This document shows positions 39,657 through 52,500 of a DNA stretch of 64,000 nucleotides, piece by piece. How positions within the stretch are numbered: the stretch's first letter is position 1; every line of letters begins with the position of its first letter. The notes under the pieces were generated by a model. The model was not told where the DNA came from, did no database searches, and saw only the letters and a program-made list of their open reading frames with translations. The stretch covers positions 5,886,552 through 5,950,551 of the forward strand of contig NC_087391.1 in assembly GCF_963675165.1 (NCBI RefSeq). Reading direction: 5' to 3'. The position numbers and the translations under genes were made by a program. The DNA is from Halichondria panicea. Its lineage: Eukaryota; Porifera; Demospongiae; Suberitida; Halichondriidae.

Positions 39657-41300
39657 GGGTTAGGGTTAGGGTTAGGGTTAGGGTTAGGGTTAGGGTTAGG
39701 GTTAGGGTTAGGGTTAGGGTTAGGGTTAGGGTTAGGGTTAGGGTTAGGGTTAGGGTTAGGGTTAGGGTTAGGGTTAGGGTTAGGGTTAGGGTTAGGGTTA
39801 GGGTTAGGGTTAGGGTTAGGGTTAGGGTTAGGGTTAGGGTTAGGGTTAGGGTTAGGGTTAGGGTTAGGGTTAGGGTTAGGGTTAGGGTTAGGGTTAGGGT
39901 TAGGGTTAGGGTTAGGGTTAGGGTTAGGGTTAGGGTTAGGGTTAGGGTTAGGGTTAGGGTTAGGGTTAGGGTTAGGGTTAGGGTTAGGGTTAGGGTTAGG
40001 GTTAGGGTTAGGGTTAGGGTTAGGGTTAGGGTTAGGGTTAGGGTTAGGGTTAGGGTTAGGGTTAGGGTTAGGGTTAGGGTTAGGGTTAGGGTTAGGGTTA
40101 GGGTTAGGGTTAGGGTTAGGGTTAGGGTTAGGGTTAGGGTTAGGGTTAGGGTTAGGGTTAGGGTTAGGGTTAGGGTTAGGGTTAGGGTTAGGGTTAGGGT
40201 TAGGGTTAGGGTTAGGGTTAGGGTTAGGGTTAGGGTTAGGGTTAGGGTTAGGGTTAGGGTTAGGGTTAGGGTTAGGGTTAGGGTTAGGGTTAGGGTTAGG
40301 GTTAGGGTTAGGGTTAGGGTTAGGGTTAGGGTTAGGGTTAGGGTTAGGGTTAGGGTTAGGGTTAGGGTTAGGGTTAGGGTTAGGGTTAGGGTTAGGGTTA
40401 GGGTTAGGGTTAGGGTTAGGGTTAGGGTTAGGGTTAGGGTTAGGGTTAGGGTTAGGGTTAGGGTTAGGGTTAGGGTTAGGGTTAGGGTTAGGGTTAGGGT
40501 TAGGGTTAGGGTTAGGGTTAGGGTTAGGGTTAGGGTTAGGGTTAGGGTTAGGGTTAGGGTTAGGGTTAGGGTTAGGGTTAGGGTTAGGGTTAGGGTTAGG
40601 GTTAGGGTTAGGGTTAGGGTTAGGGTTAGGGTTAGGGTTAGGGTTAGGGTTAGGGTTAGGGTTAGGGTTAGGGTTAGGGTTAGGGTTAGGGTTAGGGTTA
40701 GGGTTAGGGTTAGGGTTAGGGTTAGGGTTAGGGTTAGGGTTAGGGTTAGGGTTAGGGTTAGGGTTAGGGTTAGGGTTAGGGTTAGGGTTAGGGTTAGGGT
40801 TAGGGTTAGGGTTAGGGTTAGGGTTAGGGTTAGGGTTAGGGTTAGGGTTAGGGTTAGGGTTAGGGTTAGGGTTAGGGTTAGGGTTAGGGTTAGGGTTAGG
40901 GTTAGGGTTAGGGTTAGGGTTAGGGTTAGGGTTAGGGTTAGGGTTAGGGTTAGGGTTAGGGTTAGGGTTAGGGTTAGGGTTAGGGTTAGGGTTAGGGTTA
41001 GGGTTAGGGTTAGGGTTAGGGTTAGGGTTAGGGTTAGGGTTAGGGTTAGGGTTAGGGTTAGGGTTAGGGTTAGGGTTAGGGTTAGGGTTAGGGTTAGGGT
41101 TAGGGTTAGGGTTAGGGTTAGGGTTAGGGTTAGGGTTAGGGTTAGGGTTAGGGGTTAGGGTTAGGGTAGGGGTTAGGGGTTAGGGTTAGGGTTAGGGTTA
41201 GGGTTAGGGTTAGGGTTAGGGGTTGGGTTAGGGTTAGGTAGGTTAGGGTTAGGGTTAGGGTTAGGGTTAGGGTTAGGGTTAGGGTTAGGGTTAGGGTTAG
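39657..41300 (+). repeat. Left telomere (TTAGGG)n
   Basis: About 1644 bp. It is perfect until about 41150, then has scattered one-base indels before the gap. Orientation is that of a right-hand chromosome end. The long Val-Arg ORF across it is an artefact. Confidence 0.99.
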
Positions 41301-41500
41301 NNNNNNNNNNNNNNNNNNNNNNNNNNNNNNNNNNNNNNNNNNNNNNNNNNNNNNNNNNNNNNNNNNNNNNNNNNNNNNNNNNNNNNNNNNNNNNNNNNNN
41401 NNNNNNNNNNNNNNNNNNNNNNNNNNNNNNNNNNNNNNNNNNNNNNNNNNNNNNNNNNNNNNNNNNNNNNNNNNNNNNNNNNNNNNNNNNNNNNNNNNNN
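41301..41500. other. Assembly gap, 200 N
   Basis: Exactly 200 N, a round size used by scaffolding software, so the true distance is unknown. Confidence 0.99.
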
Positions 41501-41641
41501 CTAACCCCTAACCCTAACCCTAACCCTAACCCTAACCCTAACCCTAACCCTAACCCTAACCCTAACCCTAACCCTAACCCTAACCCTAACCCTAACCCTA
41601 ACCCCTAACCCTAACCCTAACCCTAACCCTAACCCTAACCC

Positions 41642-41682
<41 letters not shown>

Positions 41683-42559
41683 CCCTAACCCTAACCCTAA
41701 CCCTAACCCTAACCCTAACCCTAACCCTAACCCTAACCCTAACCCTAACCCTAACCCTAACCCTAACCCTAACCCTAACCCTAACCCTAACCCTAACCCT
41801 AACCCTAACCCTAACCCTAACCCTAACCCTAACTAACCCTAACCCTAACCCTAACCCTAACCCTAACCCTAACCCTAACCCTAACCCTAACCCTAACCCT
41901 AACCCTAACCCTAACCCTAACCCTAACCCTAACCCTAACCCTAACCCTAACCCTAACCCTAACCCTAACCCTAACCCTAACCCTAACCCTAACCCTAACC
42001 CTAACCCTAACCCTAACCCTAACCCTAACCCTAACCCTAACCCTAACCCTAACCCTAACCCTAACCCTAACCCTAACCCTAACCCTAACCCTAACCCTAA
42101 CCCTAACCCTAACCCTAACCCTAACCCTAACCCTAACCCTAACCCTAACCCTAACCCTAACCCTAACCCTAACCCTAACCCTAACCCTAACCCTAACCCT
42201 AACCCTAACCCTAACCCTAACCCTAACCCTAACCCTAACCCTAACCCTAACCCTAACCCTAACCCTAACCCTAACCCTAACCCTAACCCTAACCCTAACC
42301 CTAACCCTAACCCTAACCCTAACCCTAACCCTAACCCTAACCCTAACCCTAACCCTAACCCTAACCCTAACCCTAACCCTAACCCTAACCCTAACCCTAA
42401 CCCTAACCCTAACCCTAACCCTAACCCTAACCCTAACCCTAACCCTAACCCTAACCCTAACCCTAACCCTAACCCTAACCCTAACCCTAACCCTAACCCT
42501 AACCCTAACCCTAACCCTAACCCTAACCCTAACCCTAACCCTAACCCTAACCCTAACCC
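41501..42559 (-). repeat. Right telomere (CCCTAA)n
   Basis: About 1059 bp in the orientation of a left-hand chromosome end. Small indels occur in the first ~330 bp, and it is perfect afterwards. Confidence 0.99.
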
Positions 42560-45500
42560 ACAACTCTAGCTGTTGTTAGAGTACTTAACCACAACTCTAG
42601 CTGTTGTTAGAGTACTTAACCACAACTCTAGCTGTTGTTAGAGTACTTAACCACAACTCTAGCTGTTGTTAGAGTACTTAACCACAACTCTAGCTGTTGT
42701 TAGAGTACTTAACCACAACTCTAGCTGTTGTTAGAGTACTTAACCACAACTCTAGCTGTTGTTAGAGTACTTAACCACAACTCTAGCTGTTGTTAGAGTA
42801 CTTAACCACAACTCTAGCTGTTGTTAGAGTACTTAACCACAACTCTAGCTGTTGTTAGAGTACTTAACCACAACTCTAGCTGTTGTTAGAGTACTTAACC
42901 ACAACTCTAGCTGTTGTTAGAGTACTTAACCACAACTCTAGCTGTTGTTAGAGTACTTAACCACAACTCTAGCTGTTGTTAGAGTACTTAACCACAACTC
43001 TAGCTGTTGTTAGAGTACTTAACCACAACTCTAGCTGTTGTTAGAGTACTTAACCACAACTCTAGCTGTTGTTAGAGTACTTAACCACAACTCTAGCTGT
43101 TGTTAGAGTACTTAACCACAACTCTAGCTGTTGTTAGAGTACTTAACCACAACTCTAGCTGTTGTTAGAGTACTTAACCACAACTCTAGCTGTTGTTAGA
43201 GTACTTAACCACAACTCTAGCTGTTGTTAGAGTACTTAACCACAACTCTAGCTGTTGTTAGAGTACTTAACCACAACTCTAGCTGTTGTTAGAGTACTTA
43301 ACCACAACTCTAGCTGTTGTTAGAGTACTTAACCACAACTCTAGCTGTTGTTAGAGTACTTAACCACAACTCTAGCTGTTGTTAGAGTACTTAACCACAA
43401 CTCTAGCTGTTGTTAGAGTACTTAACCACAACTCTAGCTGTTGTTAGAGTACTTAACCACAACTCTAGCTGTTGTTAGAGTACTTAACCACAACTCTAGC
43501 TGTTGTTAGAGTACTTAACCACAACTCTAGCTGTTGTTAGAGTACTTAACCACAACTCTAGCTGTTGTTAGAGTACTTAACCACAACTCTAGCTGTTGTT
43601 AGAGTACTTAACCACAACTCTAGCTGTTGTTAGAGTACTTAACCACAACTCTAGCTGTTGTTAGAGTACTTAACCACAACTCTAGCTGTTGTTAGAGTAC
43701 TTAACCACAACTCTAGCTGTTGTTAGAGTACTTAACCACAACTCTAGCTGTTGTTAGAGTACTTAACCACAACTCTAGCTGTTGTTAGAGTACTTAACCA
43801 CAACTCTAGCTGTTGTTAGAGTACTTAACCACAACTCTAGCTGTTGTTAGAGTACTTAACCACAACTCTAGCTGTTGTTAGAGTACTTAACCACAACTCT
43901 AGCTGTTGTTAGAGTACTTAACCACAACTCTAGCTGTTGTTAGAGTACTTAACCACAACTCTAGCTGTTGTTAGAGTACTTAACCACAACTCTAGCTGTT
44001 GTTAGAGTACTTAACCACAACTCTAGCTGTTGTTAGAGTACTTAACCACAACTCTAGCTGTTGTTAGAGTACTTAACCACAACTCTAGCTGTTGTTAGAG
44101 TACTTAACCACAACTCTAGCTGTTGTTAGAGTACTTAACCACAACTCTAGCTGTTGTTAGAGTACTTAACCACAACTCTAGCTGTTGTTAGAGTACTTAA
44201 CCACAACTCTAGCTGTTGTTAGAGTACTTAACCACAACTCTAGCTGTTGTTAGAGTACTTAACCACAACTCTAGCTGTTGTTAGAGTACTTAACCACAAC
44301 TCTAGCTGTTGTTAGAGTACTTAACCACAACTCTAGCTGTTGTTAGAGTACTTAACCACAACTCTAGCTGTTGTTAGAGTACTTAACCACAACTCTAGCT
44401 GTTGTTAGAGTACTTAACCACAACTCTAGCTGTTGTTAGAGTACTTAACCACAACTCTAGCTGTTGTTAGAGTACTTAACCACAACTCTAGCTGTTGTTA
44501 GAGTACTTAACCACAACTCTAGCTGTTGTTAGAGTACTTAACCACAACTCTAGCTGTTGTTAGAGTACTTAACCACAACTCTAGCTGTTGTTAGAGTACT
44601 TAACCACAACTCTAGCTGTTGTTAGAGTACTTAACCACAACTCTAGCTGTTGTTAGAGTACTTAACCACAACTCTAGCTGTTGTTAGAGTACTTAACCAC
44701 AACTCTAGCTGTTGTTAGAGTACTTAACCACAACTCTAGCTGTTGTTAGAGTACTTAACCACAACTCTAGCTGTTGTTAGAGTACTTAACCACAACTCTA
44801 GCTGTTGTTAGAGTACTTAACCACAACTCTAGCTGTTGTTAGAGTACTTAACCACAACTCTAGCTGTTGTTAGAGTACTTAACCACAACTCTAGCTGTTG
44901 TTAGAGTACTTAACCACAACTCTAGCTGTTGTTAGAGTACTTAACCACAACTCTAGCTGTTGTTAGAGTACTTAACCACAACTCTAGCTGTTGTTAGAGT
45001 ACTTAACCACAACTCTAGCTGTTGTTAGAGTACTTAACCACAACTCTAGCTGTTGTTAGAGTACTTAACCACAACTCTAGCTGTTGTTAGAGTACTTAAC
45101 CACAACTCTAGCTGTTGTTAGAGTACTTAACCACAACTCTAGCTGTTGTTAGAGTACTTAACCACAACTCTAGCTGTTGTTAGAGTACTTAACCACAACT
45201 CTAGCTGTTGTTAGAGTACTTAACCACAACTCTAGCTGTTGTTAGAGTACTTAACCACAACTCTAGCTGTTGTTAGAGTACTTAACCACAACTCTAGCTG
45301 TTGTTAGAGTACTTAACCACAACTCTAGCTGTTGTTAGAGTACTTAACCACAACTCTAGCTGTTGTTAGAGTACTTAACCACAACTCTAGCTGTTGTTAG
45401 AGTACTTAACCACAACTCTAGCTGTTGTTAGAGTACTTAACCACAACTCTAGCTGTTGTTAGAGTACTTAACCACAACTCTAGCTGTTGTTAGAGTACTT

Positions 45501-46043
45501 AACCACAACTCTAGCTGTTGTTAGAGTACTTAACCACAACTCTAGCTGTTGTTAGAGTACTTAACCACAACTCTAGCTGTTGTTAGAGTACTTAACCACA
45601 ACTCTAGCTGTTGTTAGAGTACTTAACCACAACTCTAGCTGTTGTTAGAGTACTTAACCACAACTCTAGCTGTTGTTAGAGTACTTAACCACAACTCTAG
45701 CTGTTGTTAGAGTACTTAACCACAACTCTAGCTGTTGTTAGAGTACTTAACCACAACTCTAGCTGTTGTTAGAGTACTTAACCACAACTCTAGCTGTTGT
45801 TAGAGTACTTAACCACAACTCTAGCTGTTGTTAGAGTACTTAACCACAACTCTAGCTGTTGTTAGAGTACTTAACCACAACTCTAGCTGTTGTTAGAGTA
45901 CTTAACCACAACTCTAGCTGTTGTTAGAGTACTTAACCACAACTCTAGCTGTTGTTAGAGTACTTAACCACAACTCTAGCTGTTGTTAGAGTACTTAACC
46001 ACAACTCTAGCTGTTGTTAGAGTACTTAACCACAACTCTAGCT
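42560..46043 (-). repeat. Right 31-bp satellite (about 112 copies)
   Basis: Same 31-bp unit as at 39318-39656, reverse orientation, about 3.48 kb and nearly without variation. The inner border is the same as on the left; the telomere border is at a different point of the unit. Confidence 0.98.
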
Positions 46044-46525
46044 CAAGTACTTTACCGCACACTCTAGCCAACTTTCCCACCCTCAGCCACGCCCACCCTC
46101 CTCCCTTTTTGCTCACTCTCTTTTATAGCAGATGATGGCAATATTTCAGTACTTATGGTTTCTAAATTCCATAGCATATCTATTTTGGCTTCCTTTGGCT
46201 TCCTGTACTGTACTGAGGTACTACTTTTACTTTACTTAAAATACAAACTTTTAATAAGCTAAACTACCTTCTGCACTTGTTTTCATAATTGCAAAACAAC
46301 TTTGACTGACTTCACTTTTTTTTTCAGCAAACCACTATTAACAAAACAACTTTTTTTTCACTTAAACCAGCAAATACTGCACTAATAAAGCTAACCTACT
46401 TTTGTCTTTTCATCACCAAGCACTACTTAAGCTTATAAGCAAAACCACTTTTTTCTTTTCTTTTCATGTTTTACTGCACTTTTTTCTTCACTAAAAAAAA
46501 ATGCACTAAGCAAAACCACTAATTT
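46044..46525. repeat. Right A/T-rich spacer
   Basis: Reverse complement of 38836-39317 with a few substitutions and indels. Confidence 0.85.
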
Positions 46526-48560
46526 ATTGTAAGGCTCCCTGTCAGAAGCTGGCTAAACCAGCAAATGAAATATTGCACACTATTTGCTCTCCCTTTTTGC
46601 CTAATGTTTTTTAGATTAGGGCGTGCAAGGCTCCCCGTCAGAAGCTGGCTAAACCAGCAAATGAAATATTGCACACTATTTAAATACGAGCTCTGCCTTT
46701 TTGCCTAATTTTTTTAGATTAGGGCATGCAAGGCTCCCCGTCAGAAGCTGGCTAAATCAGCAAATGAAATATTGCACACTATTTAAATACGGGCTCTCCC
46801 TTTTTGCCTAATTTTTTTAGATTAGGGCGTGCAAGGCTCCCGTCAGAAGCTGGCTAAACCAGCAAATGAAATATTGCACACTATTTAAATACGGGCTCTC
46901 CCTTTTTGCCTAATTTTTTTAGATTAGGGCGTGCAAGGCTCCCCGTCAGAAGCTGGCTAAACCAGCAAATGAAATATTGCACACTATTTAAATACGAGCT
47001 CTGCCTTTTTGCCTAATTTTTTTAGATTAGGGCGTGCAAGGCTCCCCGTCAGAAGCTGGCTAAACCAGCAAATGAAATATTGCACACTATTTAAATACGG
47101 GCTCTCCTTTTTTGCCTAATTTTTTTAGATTAGGGCGTGCAAGGCTCCCGTCAGAAGCTGGCTAAACCAGCAAATGAAATATTGCACACTATTTAAATAC
47201 GGGCTCTCCCTTTTTGCCTAATTTTTTTAGATTAGGGCGTGCAAGGCTCCCCGTCAGAAGCTGGCTAAACCAGCAAATGAAATATTGCACACTATTTAAA
47301 TACGAGCTCTGCCTTTTTGCCTAATTTTTTTAGATTAGGGCGTGCAAGGCTCCCCGTCAGAAGCTGGCTAAACCAGCAAATGAAATATTGCACACTATTT
47401 AAATACGGGCTCTCCCTTTTTGCCTAATTTTTTTAGATTAGGGCGTGCAAGGCTCCCCGTCAGAAGCTGGCTAAACCAGCAAATGAAATATTGCACACTA
47501 TTTAAATACGAGCTCTGCCTTTTTGCCTAATTTTTTTAGATTAGGGCGTGCAAGGCTCCCCGTCAGAAGCTGGCTAAACCAGCAAATGAAATATTGCACA
47601 CTATTTAAATACGGGCTCTCCCTTTTTGCCTAATTTTTTTAGATTAGGGCGTGCAAGGCTCCCGTCAGAAGCTGGCTAAACCAGCAAATGAAATATTGCA
47701 CACTATTTAAATACGGGCTCTCCCTTTTTGCCTAATTTTTTTAGATTAGGGCGTGCAAGGCTCCCCGTCAGAAGCTGGCTAAACCAGCAAATGAAATATT
47801 GCACACTATTTAAATACGGGCTCTCCCTTTTTGCCTAATTTTTTTAGATTAGGGCGTGCAAGGCTCCCGTCAGAAGCTGGCTAAACCAGCAAATGAAATA
47901 TTGCACACTATTTAAATACGGGCTCTCCCTTTTTGCCTAATTTTTTTAGATTAGGGCGTGCAAGGCTCCCCGTCAGAAGCTGGCTAAACCAGCAAATGAA
48001 ATATTGCACACTATTTAAATACGGGCTCTCCCTTTTTGCCTAATTTTTTTAGATTAAGGCGTGCAAGGCTCCCCGTCAGAAGCTGGCTAAACCAGCAAAT
48101 GAAATATTGCACACTATTTGCTCTCCCTTTTTGCCTAATTTTTTTTAGATTAGGGCGTGCAAGGCTCCCCGTCAGAAGCTGGCTAAACCAGCAAATGAAA
48201 TATTGCACACTATTTAAATACGGGCTCTCCCTTTTTGCCTAATTTTTTTAGATTAGGGCGTGCAAGGCTCCCCGTCAGAAGCTGGCTAAACCAGCAAATG
48301 AAATATTGCACACTATTTAAATACGGGCTCTCCCTTTTTGCCTAATTTTTTTAGATTAGGGCGTGCAAGGCTCCCCGTCAGAAGCTGGCTAAACCAGCAA
48401 ATGAAATATTGCACACTATTTGCTCTCCCTTTTTGCCTAATTTTTTTTAGATTAGGGCGTGCAAGGCTCCCCGTCAGAAGCTGGCTAAACCAGCAAATGA
48501 AATACACTTGCACACTATTTAAACACGGGCTTGCCTAATTTTTTTAGATAGCAGGCAAAA
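46526..48560. repeat. Right ~100-bp satellite array (about 20 units)
   Basis: Same unit as 37491-38835 in reverse orientation. It has more units, and some carry the variant ACGAGCTCTGCC in place of ACGGGCTCTCCC. These alternate with normal units, giving a second higher-order pattern absent on the left. Confidence 0.95.
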
Positions 48561-49560
48561 CCAGCAAATAAATTATTGCACACTATAATGATGCTAGTCA
48601 TCTTAATTGTATGTACAGCATGATATGTTTTACCTCCTTCTTTTTTAATTGTCTCGAATGAGCAAAAACATAATCACACTATTTACGACTAACGTTTGGC
48701 CTGGAGTCTCCTCTTGATACTTGGTGTTTCTTGATACTTGGCGTCTTTGATGTCTCTTAATATTCTGATGCTCTTGTCTGTAAGAAAAAAAATACTGATT
48801 TAACTTAAGAATTTTATTTACCTAAAAAAAGTGTTGAGCTGTTTTTGAACTTAATACACGCGCCAGGAGAAGAATCGAGGCTAATTACTACCAGTCTCGA
48901 TTTCAGGCCGCGACAAAAAATAAAAAGCTGCCATAGCAGGCGGCTTACATACACACAAGCTACAAGCTAAAGCCAGTGCTCAGCTGTAGGAGGCTTGAAG
49001 CTGACATTGGGAAGCTGACATTGGTAGGATTGAAGCTGGTAGGCAGCTATACCAACACTTAGACACTGACCTGACACAAGCTACTTCGATCAGGCAATTA
49101 AGCTAACACAAAGCCAGTGCTAGCTAACACAAAGCTCTACAAACCTTATAGCTTGGAGCAGTTGGGTTAGGTAGAGGAGATCTGATGGACATAGAGGCTG
49201 CTGGGTTCCTCAGTAGAGTATAGAGAAGGTAGAAGAGAACTTGAGGTAGAGCAGAGGTAGAAGAGGCTGAATAATGAGCTAGACTGCTGGGTTGCTAGTT
49301 AAACTAAAATCGTTCTCACTAAGGTTTCTCCAGCATTACCTTACATGGTAGTACATCACATTCCATATTACAGAGTCTTGGCAAGGTTTCTCCAGCATTA
49401 CCTTACTTGGTAGTACATTACATTCCATATTACAAGAGTTTAAAGGTTCATAACTGTCAACACATTCAGATGACTAATAAAGATTAATGTACTAAATTGC
49501 TGTATAAATCATTGAAATTGCGGCACAAGTTCATAATGAATTAGCATACACTCGCTTTGG
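48561..49560. repeat. Right ~1-kb single block
   Basis: Reverse complement of 36541-37490. Noncoding. Confidence 0.85.
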
Positions 49561-52500
49561 TTGTTCCACCCTAATTACTGTACACCCCTAGAGAGTACAG
49601 AACAAGGTAAACAGTGAACAGTAAGGTATCATGTCTCAGAACAACATAGAAGGACATGTGGCATGCTCGGTACGATCATGTAGCTATTCTGCTGTCCAAT
49701 CACCAGTAAGTGTCATTGCGCCCTCTGTTCCGATTTATAAATCCCAGGGTCACAGCTAGTCCCTAAGGCAGGGCCTAGCACAGGCTCTACATCACCCTGA
49801 GGCATGATCCCAACTGTACAAAGCTCTAATCAGTACTAACCTAGATACAAAGATAATGGGCCACCTGCCATGCACACAAGCTGAAAGCTATTTTATAATT
49901 AACACACAGTAACTTACCCACTGGAATAGGTAGCACTCAATGGAGGTTTCCTCCTGTTCAGATGATGGAGTGGTTGGTTGATCCATTGTATGGTGGTACT
50001 CCCTCCGTTGCACATGAAGAGAGAGAGAGGGATAGAATAGTCACCCATACACCACACAGCTACAAGCATAAGCACAGCATACACTCGCCTTGGTTGTACC
50101 ACCCTAATTACTGTACACCCCTAGAGAGTACAGAACAAGGTAAACAGTAAACAGTTAGGTATCATGTCTCAGAACAATATAGAACCTGTGCCAGGACATG
50201 TGGCATGCTCGGTACGATCGGGTCATGACAACGTAGCTATTCTGCATCATTCCTGTCCAATCACCAGTAAGTGTCATTGCGCCCCCACTGGGCAGTATTG
50301 CTCTGTTCCGATTTCTAAATCCCATGCCTTCAGGGCTACCGATACCGCAACGCGATGGCAGGATCCCAAAAGCAAGGAATCTAGAAATCAAACAGAGGCT
50401 ATACTGTCAAGTTTTCCCAAAGGTAAGGATCGCTCAAGACGCTCGACTTGCTGATCATACAACAGGTCAACAGGGTCACAGCTAGTCCCTAAGGCAGGGC
50501 CTAGCACAGGCTCTACATCACCCTGAGGCATGATCCCAACTGTACAAAGCTCTAATCAGTACTAACCTAGATACAAAGATAATGGGCCACCTGCCATGCA
50601 CACAAGCTCAAAGTTATTTTATAATTAACCTTACCCACTGGAATAGGTAGCACTCAATGGAGGTCTCCTCCTGTTCAAGTGGCAGGATGATGGAGTGGTT
50701 GGTTGGTCCATTCTATGGTGGTACTCCCTCCGTTGCACATGAAGAGAGAGAGAGAGGGATAGAATAGTCACCCATACACCACACAGCTACAAGCATAAGC
50801 ACAGCATACACTCGTACCACCCTAATTACTGTACACCCCTAGAGAGTACAGAACAAGGTAAACAGTAAACAGTTAGGTATCATGTCTCAGAACAATATAA
50901 AACCTGTGCCAGGACATGTGGCATGCTCGGTACGATCGGGTCATGACAACGTAGCTAATCTGCTTCATTCCTGTCCAATCACCAGTAAGTGTCATTGCGC
51001 CCCCACTGGGCAGTATTGCTCTGTTCCGATTTCTAAATCCCCTGCCTTCAGGGCTACCGATACCGCAACGCGATGGCAGGATCCCAAAAGCAAGGAATCT
51101 AGAAATCGAACAGAGGCTATACTGTCAAGTTTTCCCAAAGGTAAGGATCGCTCAAGACGCTCGACTTGCTGATCATACAACAGGTCAACAGGGTCACAGC
51201 TAGTCCCTAAGGCAGGGCCTAGCACAGGCTCTACATCACCCTGAGGCATGATCCCAACTGTACAAAGCTCTAATCAGTACTAACATAGATACAAAGATAA
51301 TGGGCCACCTGCCATTATTTTATAATTAACACACAGTAACTTACCCACTGGAATAGGTAGGAGGTCTCCTCCTGTTCAAGTGGCAGGATGATGGAGTGGT
51401 TGGTTGGTCCATTCTATGGTGGTACTACCTCCGTTGCACATGAAGAGAGAGAGAGGGATAGAATAGTCACCCATACACCACACAGCTACAAGCATAAGCA
51501 CTCGTACCACCCTAATCACTGTACACCCCTAGAGAGTACAGAACAAGGTAAACAGTGAACAGTTAGGTATCATGTCTCAGAACAACATAGAACCTGTGCC
51601 AGGACATGTGGCATGCTCGGTACGATCGGGTCATGACAACGTAGCTATCCTGTATCATTCCTGTCCAATCACCAGTAAGTGTCATTGCACCCCCACTGGG
51701 CAGTATTGCTCTGTTCCGATTTCTAAATCCCATGCCTTCAGGGCTACCGATACTGCAACGCGATGGCAGGATCCCAAAAGCAAGGAATCTAGAAATCGAA
51801 CAGAGGCTATACTGTCAAGTTTTCCCAAAGGTAAGGATCGCTCAAGACGCTCGACTTGCTGATCATACAACAGGTCAACAGGATCACAGCTAGTCCCTAA
51901 GGCAGGGCCTAGCACAGGCTCTACATCACCCTGAGGCAAGCTCTAATCAGTACTAACCTAGATACAAAGCCACCTGCCATGCACACAAGCTCAAAGTTAT
52001 TTTATAATTAACACACAGTAACTTACCCACTGGAATAGGTAGCACTCAATGGAGGTCTCCTCCTGTTCAAGTGGCAGGAGTGGTTGGTTGGTCCATTCTA
52101 TGGTGGTACTCCCTCCGTTGCACATGAAGAGAGAGAGAGAGAGGGATAGAATAGTCACCCATACACCACACAGCTACAAGCATAAGCACAGCATACACCC
52201 TAATTACTGTACACCCCTAGAGAGTACAGAACAAGGTAAACAGTGAACAGTTAGGTATCATGTCTCAGAACAACATAGAATCTGTGCCAGGACATGTGGC
52301 ATGCTCGGTACGATCGGGTCATGACAACGTAGCTATTCTGCATCATTCCTGTCCAATCACCAGTAAGTGTCATTGCGCCCCCACTGGGCAGTATTGCTCT
52401 GTTCTGATTTCTAAATCCCATGCCTTCAGGGCTACCGATACCGCAACGCGATGGCAGGATCCCAAAAGCAAGGAATCTAGAAATCGAACAGAGGCTATAC

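Noticed and set aside
39638-41158. 506-codon Val-Arg ORF, and its 244-codon mirror at 41829-42563
   Set aside because: These are the telomere hexamer read in an open frame, not genes.
37491-48560. Looking for a CRISPR array in the regular ~100-bp and 31-bp repeats
   Set aside because: The arrays have no variable spacers and lie next to animal-type telomeres, so they are satellites.
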